This document shows positions 22,342 through 35,343 of a stretch of 64,000 nt of DNA, one piece after another. Made by a program: the position numbers and the translations under genes. Origin of the DNA: Carettochelys insculpta. Taxonomy: Eukaryota > Chordata > Testudines > Carettochelyidae. Within the stretch, counting starts at the first letter, position 1. The number at the start of each line of letters is the position of its first letter. Where the stretch lies: NCBI RefSeq assembly GCF_033958435.1, contig NC_134137.1, forward strand, positions 256,416,501 through 256,480,500. Reading direction: 5' to 3'. The notes below the pieces were generated by a model. The model did not search any database, was not told where the DNA came from, and saw only the letters and a program-made list of their open reading frames with translations.

Positions 22342-22450
22342 ATTAGAGAGTTTGAGGGATCCATTCAATAACTGCTTCATGTAGAGATTCAAGTCTTTCA
22401 TTCTTTTGTGTTCAAGATCTGTAAAAGGTAAATGCCACCAGTGGGGAAAC
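22342..22450 (-). CDS. PIK3C2G: PIK3C2G exon: PX domain, second part
   Basis: The acceptor is GTGCTTTCTTGCAG and the donor is AAT|GTATGT. The exon has 109 nt: G completes Glu, then 36 codons beginning FPHWWHLPFTDLEHKRMKDL and ending QLLNGSLKLSN in phase 0. The FPHWWHLPF block and the basic helix RMKDLN-x-YM-x-QLLN match the C-terminal half of the class II gamma PX domain. The exon has no initiator and is short, so it is easily missed. The downstream intron (22341-10691) carries the autonomous Harbinger element. Confidence 0.92.
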
Positions 22451-22639
22451 CTGCAAGAAAGCACATGCAGACATTTTATTTCTACCGCAATTTATTTCTC
22501 CTGAAAAAATGACACTGTTTACTCTACATTACATAGGAACAGCAAGGCATCTCTAAGATTTTGTTTTAATTATCATTTTTATTCCATCTAAGGCAAGGGG
22601 CTGTGATCCAGGGGAGAGGGCACTAGAGCTGGTTTCCTG

Positions 22640-22760
22640 AAACCCAAGTTCTACTCCTTCTTCTGTTATTGACTTCCTGTGTGACCTTGGGCAAGCTCCT
22701 TCAGCTTTGTATCTCTCTTTCCCATCCTTTGCCTGTTTATTTCATTGTAAAGGCCAGATT
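22640..22760 (+). repeat. MIR-type SINE relic
   Basis: The segment TTCCTGTGTGACCTTGGGCA with CTTTCCCATCCTTTGCCTGT matches the MIR core. Confidence 0.6.
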
Positions 22761-23174
22761 TTTAAAGGGCACCTGTCTACATCTTTAGATGCTTATATGT
22801 TAGTAACAGTGGTTCACCATTCCCAGACCAGGTGGACTGTGGTGGGCTATGCCTGTGGATGCTCCATGTAACAAACTATCTTGCTGCTTGCCAGCAGATT
22901 ACCCTGATGAGCCATGTGCCAGAGGTTGCTGACCCTTGGTCTGTAATACAATACTACAGTTTCTCATAACAGTGAATGACAAACGAGTATTAAAGAAATT
23001 TTGCAGTATGCACCAGTAGATCTTTGCTTCCTCTCTCGTCCCCACCCATCCATTTCTTGTGCCTATTTTGATTATAAGCTCTCCAGAAAATGTTCTGCCT
23101 TCTGTTAAGTGTATGGTACAAGGCTTATCACAATGAATCCCTCCATCCCCATCGTGGCCTCTAGGGGCTACCAT

Positions 23175-23368
23175 AAGAAATTACAAGCAGTCCTGTGGCA
23201 CCTTAGAGACTAACAAGTTTATTGAGCCATGAGCTTTTGAGAGTAAAACCCGCTTCTTCAGCTAAAATTGGGCATCTTCACTGGAAGAAGCGGGTTTTAC
23301 CCAAGAAACCTCATGACTTAATAAATTTGTTACTCTCTAAGGTGCCACAGGACTGCTTGTTATCATAA
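23175..23368. mobile_element. Symmetric SINE-body hairpin
   Basis: The outer ends are exact complements: ACAAGCAGTCCTGTGGCACC on the left and GGTGCCACAGGACTGCTTGT on the right. The arms of about 85 bp converge on AACCCGCTTC / GAAGCGGGTT around 23270. Neither side has a tRNA-like head. Confidence 0.78.
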
Positions 23369-25821
23369 ATCAACTAAAATGTGAAAACATAATAATAGAC
23401 AATACTCATTTTTTGAATTGTCATTAACATTAATTTTAGTTTGGTTTAATAAGTAAAACATCTAGTAATCTTCTATGTAATAATCCTGTACCAACTTCAA
23501 ATTTTATAGTCATTGAAGATACCTAATATTTTAAATATCTTTTCAATTGAGTGTGTTACCAAAGATATATTTAAATAATTAAATGCCATCCCCTTCTGTA
23601 CAAGTGAAGCATGGCTCAAGCAGTCACAAGATCACCTTTCTAACAGTGCACCCGCTGGGTTGTATTAACCTTGAACGGGAAGGACTATTTCTCTCACAAG
23701 ATGAGTGATTATACTGTTGGTCTATAAAGAGGCATCTGTGCTAAATTGTGATCTGTGCTAAATTTCGGTTTTGAGATCTGGATTACTAATATTAAAATGA
23801 GATTGTTAAACTAATATTATGCTTTGCATCCTCTCATCTACTTGATTCAGAAGAGTAAAAGTTTCAATTTGATTTCATTTTCTCCCTGCCTCTGGAGGCA
23901 TTTAACAATAACTCATTTACATTCTCTCTTTTTTCCAGTATAACCCTGTTTATCTTAAGATCTCAGGAGGGGCCTGAAAGCTTCAGATGAGTGAAGTGCC
24001 AGCCACCTGTCTAACACAGTGAAATGGGACTTGGACAGACTTTTGAAAGCCTGATGATCATATCTTTGCTTTGATCAGGCTGTACCCAATTCCAGAGTTT
24101 GGTGAAAAGCTGCCATTGACTAGAAAGGGATGTTGAGAACTCACCTCCCATTAATCATCATCTGCTATTCACTGGTGTAGCAAGTATTGAACAGCACTGA
24201 AATTCAGGCCCAGTCTGTCATTTGTCTTCCATATAATCTCTAGGGTTAACAATATTCATGATAAAAATCTTTCCAAAATTAAAAATCTTTTTTTTTCTCA
24301 TACAGCTTCAAACTGATATTATAGGCACTGTATGGAACAGGGCTTTTTCCTTCCTTTGAAGCACATGGCATTGGTCAAAGCTGGAGGCATGTGCCACATA
24401 GGCAGGCTAGTGTTCTGATCAGCCATGGCAGTTCCAAAGATAAGACCACAGTAAGGAAATAATTTGGCATCTCAATTATTAAAATCAAAGCTGGAATGTA
24501 CGAGGAACCTCCAACTGGAAAACATCAGTTTTTTAAAAATCTGTTTAACTTAAAAGAACAACGTTCTACAGAAAAATTCTAAAGACAATCATACTTAGGG
24601 GAACAAGGGCTTGTGGTGGCAAGTTATTGCTGAGACTGAATTTTGGCAGTACTGTTATGAAGCTCATAAATGGGTTTAGAATGAGGTATTGACCTTCTGA
24701 GATTTCAGAAAACCCATTCTTGTAAAGAAAAAACCTTACAAGTACTTTAAAAATATATTTTAAAATGTTTTACGTGAATAATATCTGCTATTATTTTAAA
24801 AAGTCACCTTACAGACTTTGATAGATTTGTATAATTTTAAAAACTCCTTTCACCACTTTTAAAGGTTTTGCTCATGAAGAACAGGGAGAAACAGGTGCTT
24901 TTGCAATTTTATTTTATCATTCAGTAATTAGAACTATGAATAGGCCCAAATGAAAACTGTGATTCAATCACCCTTGAACCTGGGAGAAATTCAATTCCAT
25001 TTAGAGACCCACTGCCACAGCACAAAAGGGGCGACTGCCCAAAAGCCTGTCATTTCAAAATGGCCTGGGTCCCCCGGTGGCTCCTACTGTTGCTGTGGTG
25101 GTAGCCAGACTCTGGGCCCTTTAAATCATTGCTGGAACCCTGTGTGGTGCTGAGTGCTGCAGAAGGAGAGGAATTACATAGTATGGGAGGCACTGGGGGC
25201 CGGCTATTCCCAGCCCCACTCCTTCCTTTCTGGGAATGTAGAACTGGACCCCCCCGCATACCTTGCCTCTGGGCCCAGCAATTCTTCCCCCCTCGCCTTA
25301 CCCAGTTAGAATATTACTACTGGCTTTCTAATGATAAAGGGCCAATCAAAACTCTTGATCAGAGCAATGAGAAACTGACGGATGTGAATCTTTCTCTAGA
25401 ATTTGGGGAAGACAGAATTTGCACATAAGATTTGTGTCTTTTGCCCATCTTGTCAAAACCATGATGATTTTGGCCTACTGACTTCAGTTCAAACATCAGA
25501 GGCCTGTGAATTTTTCAAGCCCACCTTAGCGTGAGTTGGATGGCACATGGGATCAAATTAACGGCTCATTTTGGTGACCAAATATTTGCATTTCCTTAGG
25601 TAGAGAGAAGAAAATTCCATGGTGTGGGGTAGCATGACTGATAAAGGGATGATGACTGCTTTGATTTCAGTGGTGTTAATATTGGTGAGTAACATAATAT
25701 GTGATGTCACTGACATGTCCTGAACCCATAAATATGGATAAAGGACACACTTTCTCACACAACACGCAATTAGGTTCTAGAACTCATTGACCCAGGAAGT
25801 CCTTGAGGGCAAGAACTTATT
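23369..25821. other. PIK3C2G intron, nothing recognised
   Basis: AT-rich. The 99-codon frame at 25129-25428 has no domain and no splice context. Confidence 0.55.
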
Positions 25822-26112
25822 AGCTATTTTTATCCTACAGTGCTCTTTCAAAAGACGATCTTCCGGAAGGTATTGCCCAGAAGATTGTCTTTCAACAGAA
25901 TGGCTCTTGGAGCTTCTACACACATTTTCTTTTGAAAGAATCTTTCGAAAGAGAGCACTCTTCCTGTTACAGGACTAGTGGAATGCTTTCAAAAGCAGCA
26001 CCACATTCTTTCAATTTACTTTCAACAAAGTGCATCTTGTGGTAGATGCTCCGCTTGCTCTTTCGAAAGAGGGCTGGATTTTCTGAATGTACTTCCTAGT
26101 GTAGATGCAGCT
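25822..26112. mobile_element. Degenerate MITE with ATT duplication
   Basis: The right end is CTAGTGTAGATGCAGCT and the left end the weaker AGCTATTTTTATCC; ATT lies on both sides (25819-25821, 26113-26115). CTTTCGAAAGAG / CTTTCAAAAG palindromes recur inside. Confidence 0.62.
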
Positions 26113-26865
26113 ATTTAGATCTTACACGGAGCTCAAGAATACCTAGAATCATCATTATACAATTTTTGCAAGAGATGTTAAATTTCATGGTTCAGGGATC
26201 AAGCCATTCCTTGTCAGAAGCCAGGAGGAGACCTAATTTTGTGGGGGAGGGGCGATGAGGAAAAACATTATCCTATGTCTGTCTACTTCAGGGTTGTTAC
26301 ACGTTCCTGAGAAGCAGCTGGTCCCCGCCACTCTCAAGAACAGGATCCTGGATTAGACTAACGTTGCTCTAACCCAGTATGCAAAATCCTGTCTTGCTAT
26401 CTAACTATTTTTGCTAAGAATTTTGCAAAATAGCTGATGTAAAATAAATCTGATTTAAGGTCCCATTACATACCTAAAGAAGTCAGTGACTGTTCTTTTT
26501 ACTTAAGAAATAAAAAAGGATGAGTCCCTAAACTCCCCAAACCCATTCTCCAAAAACAAAGGCTAAGCCATTTCTTGCTAAATCAGCCCACTCCCAAGAA
26601 TACATCTGCCATAAATATGCCTTGAAAAATAACTGATAAAAATAAAGCCTGTACCACATGTGGCACAACTAGAATATAGAAAAGTCTGGCTGCCACAACA
26701 GACTATGATAAATTTTCCCTCGATCCTATGACACATGAGAAATGTTAGAGTATCGTACAGGCAGAATCTGTATTGCTGGCAAATATAATAACCATATGTT
26801 CTTCAAATTTTTGTATTTAGTGAGAACCATTTAGCAGAATACTGAGGACTAATGTGCTATCTTAC

Positions 26866-26987
26866 TCTGGGAGGGCATGTGATGGAAATTGCTTCTGTAG
26901 ATGGCTGTGAAGTTTGGAAAACTGTTCGAATGATTTTTCCACAAAGGTGACCACCTGGCAGGCTTGCATCACTTGGACTAAATAGAG
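26866..26987 (-). CDS. PIK3C2G: PIK3C2G exon: PX domain, first part
   Basis: The acceptor is TTTTTCCCCATGCAG and the donor is AGA|GTAAGA. The exon has 122 nt: 40 codons beginning LYLVQVMQACQVVTFVEKSF, then EQFSKLHSHLQKQFPSHALP, plus GA, which is completed to Glu by the next exon. The pattern (V/L)EKSFEQFSKLH-x-x-LQKQFP is the strand and helix segment that holds the phosphoinositide-contacting region in class II PI3K PX domains. The intron separating it from the upstream exon is short (27529-26988, 542 bp) and contains no repeat I recognise. The exon is too short and split to show up as a long reading frame, and was found by motif. Confidence 0.92.
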
Positions 26988-27529
26988 CTGCATGGGGAAA
27001 AACAGAAATAGTTAGAGGGAGGTTGATGCCAGAAGGGTGCATGCAAAACTACAGGGCGATTTTAACAAAGAAAAGCCTTTCCCTCCAAGTGCCTGAAGGT
27101 ATAATTGATAATTTATAGACAGAACTGTATGCAGAAGAACTGGTCTGGACTGTGTGCAGGTCAAACACTGAAATATCACCACTGAATGAGAAAGCCTACA
27201 ATGCTTTATTCAAGCAGCATACAACAGTTTTTATCAGGCTCCCTAATTTTGTGCTGTGCTTTCCTTGCAGGTGCTATAATTAGCTTGTGACTTATTTTTC
27301 ACTAGAGGACTGAAACCATTCTCCTGAATGGCTCCCTGCTAATAGCTCTCGGCCGGGTTTTATTTCCCTCCAGAATCTCATTGCTTAGGGGACCACTGCT
27401 CATTCCATGATCCTGTCCTTGTGGCACAGCCGCTTTGTATATAATGGAGGCAGAAGAGTACATAAACTAGAGGAAGAACAATTTTAAAGACAAAGCAAAA
27501 GGAGGGCTGTTGGGGAGTGAAATACATAC

Positions 27530-27722
27530 AGACTCAGGCTTTTTGCTGTACCCCAAAATGGTTGCTCGGGCAATTGACCTCCCTGCATCCAGCATATTGG
27601 ATTCCTGAGGAGCACATTGTGAAGCTGCAGACTTGGCAGAGCCCGTGGCTAACATCTGTGTGAGCGTATGGATCAGGTTATTGAGCTTGACAGGGAAGCA
27701 CTCTACGCTTTCCTTTATTTTC
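27530..27722 (-). CDS. PIK3C2G: PIK3C2G exon: kinase end and start of PX domain
   Basis: The acceptor is TTTTGTTTTCTCAG and the donor is TCT|GTATGT. The exon has 193 nt: one base completing Arg, then 64 codons from KIKESVECFPVKLNNLIHTL to GYSKKPES. KIKES-x-ECFPVKLNNLIHTL closes the catalytic region. The Ser/Ala-rich middle (TGSAKSAASQCAPQES) is the variable linker. RSI-x-RATILGYSKK leads into the first PX strand. The exon ends in phase 0 and the next begins LYLVQV, which continues the PX fold. The donor has a T at the last exon base, which is weaker than consensus, but the phase match supports it. Confidence 0.93.
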
Positions 27723-28749
27723 CTGAGAAAACAAAACAAAAAAGAAGCTCAAGTGTAAACACTTTTCTTCATGCATCTATTTCTCTCTCTCTCTCACACA
27801 AACACATTCATCACTGTTTGCAGCACTACAATTTACCCAGCAATTGAGCCCAGTTTGGAGAGCTTACTCCATTGATCTCCAAACTCCTAGGTCTGGCTGT
27901 GTTATCAGGAAAGCACACAACACACCCAGTAGGCTAACACCCTGGGTAACCTGCTTGACATATCTCAGTTTCTCATGATAGTTACCTGCTTGGGAGAGAA
28001 GAGGCACACACAATACCTCCATGCATGCTGAGAAGCAACAATTGCTATGCCTTTAAAAATGGTTCAATATGTCTGTCCTCCAGCTGGTACAGGAAACTGT
28101 CCCTGGCATATCCCCTTTGGATAGTCTAACCTCACAATGACACAACAGTAGCTGTGCTCAGGCAGTATCAGCATCAAGGCTGAGATTCTCAAAGAGGATC
28201 TAGAGATTCCCCTGTAGGAGGCTATGTTGCTAAATCCGCTAGTAGACTTTCAAATGCTCAACCCATGAACCTATTTGCCCATTGTGTAGCTATATAAGCT
28301 TCAATGTTGTCTTTCTCCATTTATTGCCATGTAAGATAAGCCAGGACACAGTTCTTGTTTCCTTGAGCTTTGGGATCGTTCAGGGAGAAGCTTTTCTTCT
28401 TGGTGGTCACCTGATAATGAGTAGGACATCTTCATGGAGAAATGCACTATAGACAAATAAGCATCACCACTTCTTCAGATCAAATATAAATTCTGTTTGG
28501 AAAATGGCTCTTGCAAAATCATATTGCCACTGGACCTTGAAGGGGAAAAGGAACTACCTCTAAAATCCAGTTGTCCTGTTATATCCAATTACTAACTCAA
28601 TTCATTTTCACTATTACATTGAGCTTCCTTTCTCTTCCCCTACTTATGTAGTCTTTGGAATCAGCTTTCTGAAATATCTAGGATAGCTGTTGATATTATG
28701 GAGTGCCAACCATTTAGGCTTAACTGCACAGCCGCCCTCTAAAGTGTGA
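27723..28749. other. PIK3C2G intron, nothing recognised
   Basis: A (CT)n stretch at 27781-27796, otherwise no exon or repeat that I recognise. Confidence 0.55.
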
Positions 28750-29070
28750 GGCTAATGTTTACACTGCAGAGCTATTTTGGGATATTTCTGACATATCCTA
28801 AAGTAGCTACTCTGGGTATATGAAACACACCTGGTATTTCAAAATTTTTTTTGAAATATCAGGCACACTATCCTGGCATCCCTCCACCTGTCATTGCAGG
28901 ACGCGTAAGGGATGCCTTGAAATAGTGCAGTATTTTGACATTTGGTGCTCTATAGACGAAACAAATGCCGAAATAGCTTATTTTGAAATTAACTCAAAAT
29001 AGGATACACAATTTTTGTAGTGCAAATTGAGCATCTTATTTTGAGTTAAGGGTGCAGTGAAAAGATAGCC
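28750..29070. mobile_element. MITE, same family as 309-586, TGA duplication
   Basis: It starts GGCTAATGTTTACACTGC and ends GCAGTGAAAAGATAGCC, with TGA on both sides (28747-28749, 29071-29073). The body holds TATTTCAAAATTTTTTTTGA and AATAGCTTATTTTGAAATTA, parallel to the copy at 309-586. Confidence 0.85.
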
Positions 29071-30507
29071 TGAGTCCCATAGCTCCCCCAACTGTAGACC
29101 CTAATTAGGATTCAAAGGCATATTTAAATCTACTGCTAATCACCTAAACACATGCTTAATTTTAACCATCTGTTTAAGTCCTATTTACTGAAGAATTCAG
29201 CACACGATTAAAGTTAAGCATGTGCTTAGGTCATATTAGGAATAGTCACATTTTTCAGAACTCAGACATAAATTTGCATGACCTCTGACGGAGGCTGAAG
29301 ACTCCAGTATCTTTCACAAATGCAGCCATACTCACAAGAAGAGACCTATAATAATCACCTACCCCCTTGGGAAAAAAAAATTCATGAAGAATTCATTCAA
29401 AATGTTGTGCAATTTATCATGTAAAAATTAGCCACACTAAACTCAGTAAGGATGCAAAAGTGAAGATACATATTTTTTCTTAATGTACTATGAGGAAAAT
29501 AATCTGCCAATAAAGCAGGATAATTATCAACTTAATAAGCTTTCCTGAAAGAGGCAAACAGCCCATTTTATAAATGACACAATTTAGGAGTCTAATGCAA
29601 AATAAGGAAATAAATCTTAATTTAGGATATTATCGGAAAATCAATGCAGTGTTGATTAGTTGGGCCATTTCCAAGGTTGTAAAACTTTCTTTTGTTCCTA
29701 GGGAAAAGAATATTATATTTAAGATGTAGTTTAATCACTTGATAAATCACTGAAATGCATTTTGGGTTGTGAAATTGGTAGCTCTACCATACTACAGAAA
29801 ATCAGCCAGAAAAATCAGAATATTACTGGGAAAGAACCATGGTAATTTTACAACTAACCATTATTCAGTTTAATCTAAGATGTACGAAACATGCCTTTGC
29901 TTACAGTGTAAAACCAACTTGGTATTCAGGCAGTATTACTGTTGCAGAACAGCTTGTATCAGAGGGCCATAATTCAGGCAAATTCATCTCTTTAATGGTT
30001 TGTTGTTCTTTCTATGGGTCCATTAAACCTCTCAAATTATTTCAACCTGTAAATTGCTAACCACATATATATACTTCATACCTAAACTGAAAAAATAGAT
30101 AATTACATTATTAAATACTTAAACGGGTACTACTGACTTAATTTTGACAAAAAATACATATACAGAAAAATACAGCATCTCATCTCATGTACACATTAAA
30201 AACAATGTACTGGATGGTCTTTTTGGTCTTCTGTTGGTGTGTCTCTTCTCTGCAAGAGGCAAACAATCTTGTACTCTGATCAGGCAATTGGCTCTGTGCT
30301 GGTGACCTCATCACTCACATGTAATCAGTGAGGCTCTTTGGGTCTGCAAGGCTCTGCCTGCACAGATGAATATACTGGACCAGGTATGGAAACAGTGACA
30401 GGGATCACATATAAAGTGCTAACAAATGTGAAAATGAAACTAAAAAAAGTAAACAAAAGAGAAGGCTGATTTTAGCTGTAGTAATCGTGGACCTATAACT
30501 GACTGTA
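29071..30507. other. PIK3C2G intron, nothing recognised
   Basis: AT-rich. A faint old repeat (AAGTTAAGCATGTGCTTAGG) lies near 29210. Confidence 0.5.
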
Positions 30508-31415
30508 GTGGGTCAGGATGGCTGCCCACTGATTCGGAAGTGGAAGACGCCTTCTGGGTGCCTTAATGGATTAAGCCTGGCCCTGCCCCGTCACCTGACC
30601 GGAAGTCAGGGGACAGGACCAGGACTATAAAACCACAGCTTGAGGCCTCATTCGGGACCAGCCTCCAGAGGGGCGAGAGGTCAGCTTGGTGCTCCCAGCC
30701 TGGCGGGGCTGAGGACCTGCCGAGAGTGCAGGCTGGATTAGATCCCAGGATCCTGTCTGATCCTGGAACCTCGGGAAGCTCCAAAGGACCCACCTGATCC
30801 TGAGGAGCAGCTGCAACTTCAACCCTGGCATGCACCTAGAGTGAAGCTGAGGCAGACGGATTTGCAAGCTGTGGAGGCCTGGACTGGACCACCAGCACCT
30901 GTACCAGTTGGGGAACCCCTTGAAAGCCCAACTAGACACCCAGGTATGCCTGGAGAGGGAGGATGGAGCTGGCCCAGGGGATAGAGAGGGCTGCTAAAGG
31001 TCTGTGGGTCAGCCTGTTGCGGTGTGGATTCCCCACTGACCCACACAGCAAGTGGTAGGAGACTATTGTGTGCTGCCCACCCTGAGCTAGGGCCTGGGCC
31101 GCTCTGAAACTGTTGTGTTTGTTTTCTGCCCCACTCTGCACTCAGGCCTGGGCTGCTGTGAACTGGTGTTTGCTGCCCTGCCCTGCGCTCAGGCCTGGGC
31201 TCATTTCGGAAAGGCATGAGCTGATTTCCCCCAGCATCTGCCTGAGATAAAGCAGGGGACTGTGAACTGTTGCCTCTCACCCACCTGAGGCCAGGTGGGA
31301 AACTTCCCCTGAACTAGTGACTGGGGGGTTGTTTGGGACATGTGGCCCTGGGGTGGGATGACCACCCACTGACCTGGAAGGGGAGGACCACTTCTGGGAG
31401 CTCGGACCCTGTCAC
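30508..31415 (+). mobile_element. LTR-like repeat with a TATA box
   Basis: It begins TGTAGTGGGTCAGGATGGCT and is GC-rich, with a promoter-like GACTATAAAACCACAG at 30623-30638. Its first ~60 bp recurs in diverged form at 31340-31405 (GATGACCACCCACTGACCTG against GATGGCTGCCCACTGATTCG). The end CCTGTCACA gives TG...CA, but the flanks (CTGAC and CCAAC) do not match well. It could be a solo LTR or a unit of a larger repeat. The reading frames here have no recognisable domain. Confidence 0.5.
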
Positions 31416-34400
31416 ACCAACACAGAATTTTCAGTTTCCATTAACAGTGCTCCGTTAGCAGTCAGGGTAGTTTCTGGTCTGCTTTTCAGAAAAGTGAGTT
31501 GAGTTTTCAGTGTAATTCACAAGTACCAATTTTATGCCTCCCAATGGCTGAATTAAATCTGGATTTTATACGTGGTTCACAGTGGTTCACAGTGCTCCTA
31601 AAGAACTGATAAGCTGATAAACTCGTATACAAGTCAAGGTGCACAGAGACTTAGGCAGCTGTTCTCTGAAGTGGGGATGGGCAAATAAAGTTTGGCCCAC
31701 ATCTCCCTCTGTAACTAGTGATTTGCCGGGGGTGGGGGGGGCGTTAATTTTTGAGTGGACAATAGGGGAAACCCAAATGGGAATGGATATTTGGAAGATG
31801 GGTGCCCAGTCTTTTCTGCAAACCAGGACCTCTTTATGGAGTCTCACTACACAGGAACCCAAAATCTCTAGCCATAACTGTAAATCTTGGCTTTAATGTA
31901 TAAAGTAAGAATCCCTCAACCCAGATTCCAGCCTACTTTAGTGTTACGCTTGCAACCATTATTGAAGGTTTGAAAAGTTCCAGGACGCTGTTTATATCCA
32001 GCTGGGAAAGGACCTGCCACCACAGATTAAAATCAGCAAGACTGTTCTCATGGCATTGTGAGATATGAATTTGGAAGTGAAATCCCACACAAGATTGTTT
32101 TTGGAGATTCCTTCATATAGTCTGGGTATTCCAATGTGCATTTGCAAACAGCAGCTTAGCTGATAGGCACCCCAAAACACGCAATCATGCTTCCCTTGAG
32201 GAGGAAATCTGAACTACTGAACATGTGAAGTTCCTCCTGGACTCCATTGAGAAATTATGGTTGGATCTGTAGAGGACCTGAAAGAGGTCACATGGCCTGT
32301 GACAGAACAACAGATTTACCTTCAAGTGCAGTCAGGCAGTTTGGAGAGAAAAACACTACCTGGATCCTCAACATCTGTCAAAAGTTTTAAGTGTGTTTTA
32401 ATAGCTGTACCATATCAAAGATCAGATCCTGACTTTTCTCCCAGCCCCAGACAGCAATGTTATAGTTTTCCCTATAAGTAGAGGTCTGCAATAAGCCTGA
32501 CAGGCCTGCTGCGTGGAAGGCAAAAGGGAAGACTACACATGCGTGCGTGTTGAGGAGAAAACTCATTTGCAGGTTCTTCCAACCTATCTCAGCAATTTGC
32601 TTATCCTGTCAATTCTGCTGCTTCACACACCCTTTACTTACTTGGCCCTGCCTTTTGAGAATTAGTCTGTCAGGTGCAGAGCTATCTTAGCCTCTTACTA
32701 CCATGTAACCATCAGATGGGATGTGGGGTCCATTAGAAAGAAAAACTGAGTTGGTCTGCTTCCCACAGAGAGCATATAGGATCTTAGACAGGAATTCATT
32801 TGGGGCAATAATCTTCCTGCTGTCCAGGGCCTGGCACAGAGCAGTGACTACTACCAATAAGGTGAATGATTTCTGTCTTCTGGCCTTCCCTAGAATGAAG
32901 AGCAGGATATCTCTATGCTGCCTGTCATTTCACAATGGATGCTGCTTGGCAGGGGAGTGTGAGACGTTTGCTTTTGTTCCCTTGCGATGCACACAGTGTG
33001 ATCATTACCTGCTGCTGCAAATCATATGCAAGCACACTTTGAGATGACAGTTTGTCTGTGTTCTTTCAGATGTCAACAACCTCCACTGGTGTTTCAGCTA
33101 CTTGGGGGATGGGTTACTGAGAGATATGCTGCCAATTGGGTAATGGAGTTCCTCATGGCAGGGGATTTGTGTTATGAGGGTGGTCTAGTTTTGTGGTAGT
33201 TGATGCTGTGGTTTGGAATCTACAGGCATGACCCATTCTACAATTGGTTCATAGCATAATAAATTATTCTGTTAATAAATAAAGCAAATAGATACATCAA
33301 CTAACACCTCCTTAACATCTCCCCTGCTGTCAAGCTTTTGAAGGTATGCATTACTAATTTTCTGATAATCTTCAGATCCGCTGTTCAGCTCTCTTCCATG
33401 GGCAGCAGCAGTGAAGTTCCTTGTGTACAGCAATCAATTCAAACTCTTCACTCATAGCACGGAGCCAATTTTAATCTATTTAAAGCCAGAATAACTGTAA
33501 ATCATTTTAAGAACACTTTTTAAAATACCACACAACTTCATGGTGGAACTGGAGGGCCAAAGCTTTTTGAAGTAAACCACAGAAGGAGCTCAATTGCCAA
33601 GGGTAGGCAGGGTTCCCTGTTCCATGGATAATATGTTTTCTGGCTAGAGAAGAGCTAGGGAAGGGGAAGAGTGAAATGGAGTTTCAAGGCTGAAACTGAA
33701 TCTAGGGCAGGGATGCACAACAGGCAATTGTTTCACATGGCTATGGTCCTACAGAAGAGGTAAGCTAACAATGCCACTCAAATGCCACTGTGTTTTACAG
33801 GAGAGTAACCCTCCTCAAATCTGTTATTGGGGAAATGGTCTGCTGGTCAGCTCATAATTGTACAGTGACCCAATGTTGGGGATCATAAGTCATCTTCAAA
33901 TGAAAATGGTGTGCAGATGCTAGCAGAGATTACAGAATGGGTCTTAAATGAAGAACCAGAGGAGTATCAACTCCTAAAACATAGAACACTTTACAATTCT
34001 GGAAGGCCTTGATAGGTTAGACTCCAGCCTCTAGAAACATTAGTCTATTGGCTCAAAATATGAAAGAACAAGAAAATGAGCTTAACAGTAGGAATATCCA
34101 TCCCAAGAATATGTAGGATAGCCTTAGTCATGTTCTGATTTTTCTTAAAACTGTTCTTAAATAAAAAAAGATGCAATGTTTGGTGTTGTTGGCAAAGCTG
34201 AACAGCTCAGGTAGTTGGTAAAACACTTTCTTTATACTGGAGTAACACCGTTAATACTGTACTGACTGCCATTAAAAAAAGTTCGGCTTTGCCAACAGCT
34301 ACTACATACCATGGTACCTGAGAGGTCACAATATTGCCCCATATTCAGAGCAGGAAATAACTGTTGGCTTGTTGACTTTTTAAAATGACAATTATTTCTG

Positions 34401-35293
34401 ATATTGAGATTATTGTTGAGTGTTTCTGCCCTGTGTCGCCCCTTGTACAGGTAGTGGGATGTGCCTCAGTTTCCCAGGGCTCTCTAAGAACTGCACATTT
34501 TTCAAAAGATGTAAGAGAATTCCCTTTCTGTGGTTCTACTATATTAAATACAAATAAACGTTTCTCTCTCAGGCTCTAGCATTCTACAGCTATCTTCCTT
34601 GGGGTCTGCGATCTCTTTAGATTTGCTCTCCCTTATGGGAGCTTCTTTCTGTGAGCACTTCTCTGCAGCTGAGCCCTGGTAGCCTCTTATCAGGCTCAGG
34701 TGTTCCTTATTCAATTAACTGCCTAGATAGGCTCATTCCATTTACATTAAGTCTCCCAAGATACTATTGCTTCAGGGTCCTCTTAAAGGGGCCAGCAATC
34801 CTATGACAGGTACTCTTTAAGAATAATGAACATTGATTGAAGCAGTCAAGAAAATACAGACAAAACAAAGTATGGAGTCCAGGGGGTCTGATTAGATAGA
34901 CTAGGAATGCATGCATAGGATGTGACTGCAGCTCATGCAGATATACTCAAAACTAGCTTTATTCTATCCAGCTCTGGCAGTGCAGCATTAAAGATCAAGT
35001 GATTAGTCACATTTCTGGGTGGGCTTATACAGCCCTACACTGAAGCCCATGCTGACACACGGTATCTGAGTTCAGGCATGCAACCCAGGCTTGCAGTCTG
35101 GTTATGCCCTGAGAGAGAGAGTGAGAACTTCCAATTGCTACCTCTGACTAGCTACATTACACTGGACAAAATTACTTAGCTTATGTGAAAAATGGTTACA
35201 ATACCTATGTACCACTGTCTCCATCATCACCAGCTGCATAGGATGTTGTGAAAAAAACAATTATTGAAGTACTTTCAGAACCTTGTTCAAAGC

Positions 35294-35343
<50 letters not shown>

